DNA from: an uncultured bacterium
GTDB lineage: Bacteria > Actinomycetota > Actinomycetes > S36-B12
NCBI GenBank assembly: GCA_903954205.1
Contig: CAJBMR010000027.1
Location: 1-9,565 of the forward strand
Reading direction: 5' to 3'
DNA: 9,565 nucleotides
Position numbers and translations under genes: made by a program
In this document: one piece after another, positions 5,995 to 9,565 of the stretch
Layout: every line of letters begins with the position of its first letter
Numbering within the stretch: the first letter of the stretch is position 1
The notes under the pieces: generated by a model
Database searches by the model: none
What the model was told of the DNA's origin: nothing
What the model saw: the letters and a program-made list of their open reading frames with translations, nothing else

Positions 5995-7340
5995 CCGCTG
6001 TCATCAGCCCGATCAGCGGGCAGCAGATCGCCGACGTACCCTCCGCCTCGCTGGAGGAGACCGACGCCGCCATCGTCCGCGCGCACGCGGCCTTCCCGGC
6101 CTGGCGAGCGGTGTCTCCGGGCGATCGGGCCCGGCTCCTCCGCCGGTTCAGCCAGGTCGTCGAGGACCACATCGAGGAGCTAGCTCAGCTCGAGGTGACC
6201 AACGCCGGGCACACCATCGGCAACGCGCGCTGGGAGGCCGGCAACGTCCGCGACGTGCTCGCCTACTACGCCGGTGCGCCCGAGCGCCTCTTCGGTCGCC
6301 AGATTCCCGTGGCCGGTGGAGTCGACATGACCTTCCATGAGCCCATCGGGGTCGTCGGCGTGATCGTGCCGTGGAACTTCCCGATGCCCATCGCCGGCTG
6401 GGGTTTCGCGCCCGCACTCGCGGCGGGGTGCACCGTCGTCCTCAAGCCCGCCGAGGTCACCCCCCTGACCGCCATTCGGCTCGGCGAACTCGCCCTTGAG
6501 GCGGGTATCCCCGAGGGTGTCTTCACCGTCCTGCCCGGCAAGGGATCGGTGGTGGGTGAGCGCTTCGTCACCCACCCGCTCGTGCGCAAGGTGGTCTTCA
6601 CCGGCTCCACCGAGATCGGTGAGCGCGTCATGGCGGGGTGCGCACCGCAGATCAAGCGCGTCACTCTCGAACTCGGGGGCAAGAGCGCCAACATCATCTT
6701 CGCCGACTCCGACCTGGAGCGGGCGGCTGCCACTGCGCCGTACGGCGTCTTCGACAACGCGGGCCAGGACTGCTGCGCGCGTTCGCGCATTCTGGTGGAG
6801 CGCTCGGTCTTCGATCGGTTCATGGGCCTGCTCGAGCCGGCCGTGGCCGGTGTGCGCGTCGAAGATCCCTCACTGGATTCCGCCGAGATGGGTCCGCTCA
6901 TCACGGCGGCTCATCGCGAGACGGTCGCATCGTTCGTCGACGACTCGCAGGTTGCCTTCCGCGGTGCGTGCCCGGACGGTCCCGGGTTCTGGTACCCGCC
7001 GACTGTGCTGGCGGCATCGGAGTCCGACCGCGCGTACCGCGAGGAGATCTTCGGGCCGGTCGTCGTCGTGGTGCCCTTCGAGGACGAGGCAGATGCGATC
7101 CGTATGGCCAATGACTCCGACTACGGTCTCTCCGGGTCCATCTGGACCCGCGATGTGGGTCGTGCGCTGCGCGTCGCGAGGGGTGTCGATTCCGGCAACC
7201 TCTCGGTTAACTCGCATTCGTCCGTGCGCTACTGGACCCCCTTCGGCGGGTTCAAGCGCTCCGGGCTCGGGCGCGAACTCGGCCCGGATGCACTCGAGGC
7301 CTTCACTGAGACCAAGAACGTCTTCATCGCCAACGACTGA
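5991..7340 (+). CDS. NAD(P)-dependent aldehyde dehydrogenase (PuuC-like)
   Basis: Oxidises an aldehyde to the acid with NAD(P)+; in this operon the natural substrate would be a gamma-glutamylated aminoaldehyde. The protein is 449 aa, somewhat shorter than the usual 475-500, with a brief N-terminus and a contracted region around 305-335. Catalytic features are complete: VPWNFP (127-131, Asn129), LKPAE (151-155, Lys152), FTGST (203-207), LELGGKSANI with general base Glu227, GQDCCARSR with nucleophile Cys261 (a second Cys follows directly), EEIFGPV (351-357) and PFGGFKRSGLGRE (417-429). The GTG start at 5991 overlaps the ligase stop TGA in the sequence GTGA, so translation is probably coupled to the upstream gene; a G-run at 5975-5979 is the only ribosome-site-like sequence. 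The specific substrate is inferred from the neighbours, not visible in the protein. Confidence 0.95.
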   Translation: MTAVISPISGQQIADVPSASLEETDAAIVRAHAAFPAWRAVSPGDRARLLRRFSQVVEDHIEELAQLEVTNAGHTIGNARWEAGNVRDVLAYYAGAPERLFGRQIPVAGGVDMTFHEPIGVVGVIVPWNFPMPIAGWGFAPALAAGCTVVLKPAEVTPLTAIRLGELALEAGIPEGVFTVLPGKGSVVGERFVTHPLVRKVVFTGSTEIGERVMAGCAPQIKRVTLELGGKSANIIFADSDLERAAATAPYGVFDNAGQDCCARSRILVERSVFDRFMGLLEPAVAGVRVEDPSLDSAEMGPLITAAHRETVASFVDDSQVAFRGACPDGPGFWYPPTVLAASESDRAYREEIFGPVVVVVPFEDEADAIRMANDSDYGLSGSIWTRDVGRALRVARGVDSGNLSVNSHSSVRYWTPFGGFKRSGLGRELGPDALEAFTETKNVFIAND

Positions 7341-7361
7341 TCCCCGATCGAGAGGAATTCC

Positions 7362-8141
7362 ATGTCCGACGTCGTCTGCCGCCGCCTTGTGGGCCGCACT
7401 GCTCTCATCACCGGGGGTGCGAGCGGTATCGGCCTAGCCTCTGCGCAGCGCCTCGCGAGCGAGGGTGCGAATGTCGTTATCGCCGACATGGACGACAGGG
7501 CCGGCGAGGCGGCCGCGGCTGAGGTGGGGGGAATCTTCGTCAAGGTCGACGTGACGTCGCCCGAGGACAACGACCGGATGTACAAGGTCGCTGTCGACAC
7601 CTACGGCTCGATCGATATTGCCTTCCACAATGCCGGAATCTCCCCGCCCGATGATGACTCCATCCTCGACACCGGCCTCGAGGCGTGGAAGCGCGTGCAG
7701 GATGTCAACCTCACGTCGGTCTACCTCGGGTGCAAGGCCGTGCTGCCCTACATGCTCGAGCAGGGTCGCGGCTCGATCATCAACGTCGCCTCCTTCGTCG
7801 CGACCATGGGAGCGGCGACCTCGCAGATCTCCTACACGGCATCCAAGGGCGGTGTGCTCTCGATGTCGCGCGAGCTCGGTGTGCAGTTCGCACGCCAGGG
7901 GGTGCGCGTCAACGCGATCTCACCCGGGCCCGTGAAGACCCCGCTGCTCATGGAGCTCTTCGCCAAGGACCCCGAGCGCGCCGCGCGACGCTACGTCCAC
8001 ATCCCCTTCGGCCGCTTCGGCGAGCCTGCGGAGATCGCGGCGGCCGTGGCCTTCCTCGCCTCTGACGACTCGTCGTTCATCACCGCATCGAACTTCCTCG
8101 TCGACGGAGGCATCTCGGGCGCCTACGTCACCCCGCTGTAG
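7362..8141 (+). CDS. Short-chain dehydrogenase/reductase (SDR), NAD-type
   Basis: A 259-aa classical SDR with a complete Rossmann fold: cofactor motif TGGASGIG (17-24), Asp42 at the end of the second strand (VVIADMD), which favours NAD(H) over NADP(H), DVT (63-65), NAG (90-92), Asn115, and the catalytic Ser144, Tyr158 and Lys162 (SYTASKGG). The ending VDGGISGAY is typical. The start is ATG 7362 with AGAGGA 5 nt ahead, 21 nt after the aldehyde dehydrogenase stop, so it is the third gene of the operon. It is often labelled 3-oxoacyl-ACP reductase by automatic annotation, but nothing here concerns fatty acid synthesis. In this context it could oxidise an alcohol group of a gamma-glutamylated amino alcohol to the aldehyde used by its neighbour, which is inference. 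It converges on the AIM24 gene with 5 bp between stops. Confidence 0.95.
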   Translation: MSDVVCRRLVGRTALITGGASGIGLASAQRLASEGANVVIADMDDRAGEAAAAEVGGIFVKVDVTSPEDNDRMYKVAVDTYGSIDIAFHNAGISPPDDDSILDTGLEAWKRVQDVNLTSVYLGCKAVLPYMLEQGRGSIINVASFVATMGAATSQISYTASKGGVLSMSRELGVQFARQGVRVNAISPGPVKTPLLMELFAKDPERAARRYVHIPFGRFGEPAEIAAAVAFLASDDSSFITASNFLVDGGISGAYVTPL

Positions 8142-8146
8142 CGGGG
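8131..8146. terminator. Hairpin across the convergent SDR/AIM24 ends
   Basis: A perfect 6-bp GC stem CCCCGC / GCGGGG with the 4-nt loop TGTA. The SDR stop codon (8139-8141) lies in the loop and right arm, and the right arm fills the entire gap to the AIM24 stop. Being symmetrical it could act in both directions; neither side is followed by a T-run, so termination efficiency is uncertain. Confidence 0.45.
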
Positions 8147-8827
8147 CTAGCTGCGGCTGAAGGGCAGCACCGCGGTCAGCCAGGTGATGAGGCCGTTGGG
8201 GTTGCGCGACTGGGTCCACACGAGCCCCGGACCGGTGATCTCCACGACGATCCCCTCGCCGGACTTCAGGGACTTCATGACCCCGCCTGTGGTGCGGGCC
8301 TGCATGGCGATGTAGGCGTCGTAGGCGACGATGTGCCCGGAGTCCACCACCAGGCGCTCGCCTTCGTGGAGCGCGTGCTGGTCGAGCGCGCCGTACGACG
8401 CTACGACGACCTTGCCCGCGCCATCGAAGCGCGAGACGAAGCCACCCTCGCCGCCGAAGAGGTTGTTGGCACCGCCCCACTTCGTGTCCATCGTGAGGCT
8501 TTGCTCATTGGCGAGCCACGCGCCGCGCGTCACTGCCAAGGGTCGCTCGGGCGTGGAGTCGATGACGGTGATGTCGCCCGGCAGGATCGCGGCGACATCG
8601 ACCCAGCCACCGTCGACGGAGCTGGTGTACGACGTGACAAAGAAGGAGTTGCCGCCGAGGGCGCTGCGGCCCAGCGACTTGAGGAAGCCGCCCTCCATCT
8701 TTGCGTCCAGCGTCACGCCATCGCTCATGGCGGCCATGGCACCGGACTCAACCTTGACGTGCTCGCCCGAGGCGAGCGTGCATCGCGCGAGCGCGAATGA
8801 CGGACCGTGCCTGACATCAACCTGCAT
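8147..8827 (-). CDS. AIM24 family protein
   Basis: A 226-aa protein of the AIM24 (TIGR00266-type) family, beta-rich with a TRAP-like sandwich fold. Bacterial members have no settled function; the yeast namesake is mitochondrial. Start ATG 8825-8827 is preceded by AAAGGA about 7 nt upstream and is preferred over the longer open frame to 8923, which would overlap the upstream gene. Recognisable family pieces are EHVKVESGAMAAMSDGV (about 22-38), the glycine-rich MEGGFLKSLGRSALGGNSFF (44-63), and a second related module near the end, TTGGVMKSLKSGEGIVVEI (179-197) followed by GPGLVWTQSRNP. The pairing of the two glycine-rich modules suggests an internal duplication. There is no signal peptide or transmembrane helix. 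It lies 14 nt downstream of the PuuD-like gene and is likely cotranscribed with it; a functional link is not evident. Confidence 0.88.
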   Translation of the reverse strand: MQVDVRHGPSFALARCTLASGEHVKVESGAMAAMSDGVTLDAKMEGGFLKSLGRSALGGNSFFVTSYTSSVDGGWVDVAAILPGDITVIDSTPERPLAVTRGAWLANEQSLTMDTKWGGANNLFGGEGGFVSRFDGAGKVVVASYGALDQHALHEGERLVVDSGHIVAYDAYIAMQARTTGGVMKSLKSGEGIVVEITGPGLVWTQSRNPNGLITWLTAVLPFSRS

Positions 8828-8841
8828 GGCGGTGTCCTTTC

Positions 8842-9549
8842 CTAGGTGGTGGTGGCGGCGTTGATGAGTGCTCGGAAGAGTGGGAGTTCGACGGAGCGGC
8901 GATCGGGATGCTCCGGGTGCCACTGCACTCCGACGGCGAAGCGCGCATCGGGTCCCTCGAGCACCTCGATGAGACCGTCGTTGGTCCAGCCCGTGGCGGT
9001 GAAGCTGCCGGGATCCTGCACCCCCTGGTGATGGGAGGAGTTCGTGCTCAGGTTCGACGTCCCATAGATGTCGGCGATTCGCGACCCATCGGCGAGGCGC
9101 ACGTCATGCTGGGTGAACGTGCCCGGCTGCTCGCGATGCGCAAGGCCGTAGCCCGCGTCGGGAAGGTCCTGGATGAGTGAGCCGCCGTAGGCGACCGCCA
9201 TCACCTGCATGCCCCGGCAGATGCCCAGCAGCGGCAGGTCACGGGCCATGGCTCCCCGGCACAGCAGGAGCTCGCTGGCATCGCGCTCGACGCGCGGCGC
9301 ATCGACTGACGGATGCGGCTCTGCGCCGTAGTTCGCCGGTCCGACATCGGCTCCACCGATGAGGATGAGGCCATCGATCCGATCCAGGACATCATCGTCG
9401 GCCGTGTCCGGGGGCAGGAGCACGACGCGACCACCAGCCGCCTGCACCGCGTCGACGTACCAGGTGTGGAGCAGGGCGGCGGGCACATCCCAGGCACCCC
9501 AGCGCGCGGGCTCGACGTAGGTCGACAGGCCAATCACGGGACGTCCCAT
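8842..9549 (-). CDS. Class I glutamine amidotransferase-like hydrolase (PuuD/peptidase C26 type)
   Basis: A 235-aa stand-alone amidotransferase-fold enzyme that hydrolyses gamma-glutamyl amide bonds, as in PuuD, which frees glutamate from gamma-glutamyl-GABA. The catalytic triad is visible: nucleophile Cys111 in LGICRGMQ, His211 and Glu213 in VQWHPEHP. Other family marks are GRPVIGLSTY at the N-terminus, IDGLILIGGADVGPANYG (58-75) with the oxyanion glycines, and NSSHHQGV (170-177). Length matches the family. ATG 9547-9549 starts the protein; only 16 bases of upstream sequence are visible and they hold no good Shine-Dalgarno, though GACACT ends 6 nt before the ATG and might be a weak leaderless -10. 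Together with the GS-like ligase and aldehyde dehydrogenase on the other strand it supplies the last step of a gamma-glutamylation pathway. AIM24 follows in the same direction. Confidence 0.93.
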   Translation of the reverse strand: MGRPVIGLSTYVEPARWGAWDVPAALLHTWYVDAVQAAGGRVVLLPPDTADDDVLDRIDGLILIGGADVGPANYGAEPHPSVDAPRVERDASELLLCRGAMARDLPLLGICRGMQVMAVAYGGSLIQDLPDAGYGLAHREQPGTFTQHDVRLADGSRIADIYGTSNLSTNSSHHQGVQDPGSFTATGWTNDGLIEVLEGPDARFAVGVQWHPEHPDRRSVELPLFRALINAATTT

Positions 9550-9565
9550 GGAGCCAGTGTCCCGC

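Noticed and set aside
6496..7437. 313-codon + strand frame overlapping the aldehyde dehydrogenase in another frame
   Set aside because: It is Arg/Ser-rich, as expected from reading GC-rich codons out of phase. The in-phase frame has all aldehyde dehydrogenase motifs.
8828..8923. N-terminal extension of the AIM24 protein by 32 residues
   Set aside because: It would overlap the end of the PuuD-like gene, is low-complexity Arg/His/Pro-rich, and bypasses a good ribosome site before ATG 8827.

Overview
This is a high-GC window (roughly two-thirds G+C or more by eye, with strongly GC-biased third codon positions) from the chromosome of an actinobacterium (Actinomycetota). The best taxonomic clue is gene order. 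A DEAD-box RNA helicase, a MiaE-like/ferritin-like protein, a short DUF3107 protein and a TetR regulator occur together, as in the rhlE (Rv3211)-Rv3210c-Rv3208A-Rv3208 neighbourhood of Mycobacterium tuberculosis, with the same relative orientations. I see no tRNA, rRNA, insertion sequence, phage gene or CRISPR array. The window reads as ordinary, compact core and catabolic chromosome.

Layout. Bases 1-281 hold the 3' end of a Nudix hydrolase gene (+), cut by the window edge. 284-1813 (-) is a DEAD-box helicase that ends 2 bp from the Nudix stop. 1814-1974 is the divergent control region between the helicase and the ferritin-like gene at 1975-2673 (+). 2945-3595 (-) TetR and 2685-2906 (-) DUF3107 form a two-gene unit. 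An alpha/beta hydrolase (3602-4555, +) diverges from tetR with only 6 bp between start codons. After a 74-bp spacer containing two back-to-back inverted repeats comes a three-gene operon on the + strand: a glutamine-synthetase-family ligase (4630-5994), an aldehyde dehydrogenase (5991-7340, 4-bp stop/start overlap) and a short-chain dehydrogenase (7362-8141). On the minus strand follow an AIM24-family gene (8147-8827) and, upstream of it in the same transcription unit, a class I glutamine amidotransferase/PuuD-like hydrolase (8842-9549).

How the genes may work together. GS-like ligase, aldehyde dehydrogenase and PuuD-like hydrolase are the signature of gamma-glutamylated amine catabolism: an amine is capped with glutamate, the side chain is oxidised to an acid, and glutamate is released. 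The classical Puu pathway uses an FAD amine oxidase (PuuB) for the middle oxidation. No such gene is in this window, and an NAD-type SDR sits in the operon instead. An alcohol-dehydrogenating step would fit an amino-alcohol substrate such as ethanolamine (compare GlnA4, reported as gamma-glutamylethanolamide synthetase in Streptomyces coelicolor). That is inference from gene content and is the most interesting functional idea here.

Regulation. The ferritin-like and tetR genes both look leaderless: a TANNNT -10 hexamer ends exactly 6 nt before the start codon and no Shine-Dalgarno is visible. The tetR -10 overlaps the apparent start codon of the divergent hydrolase, and an imperfect palindrome sits between the two genes. 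All three convergent gene pairs have gaps of only 2, 11 and 5 bp.
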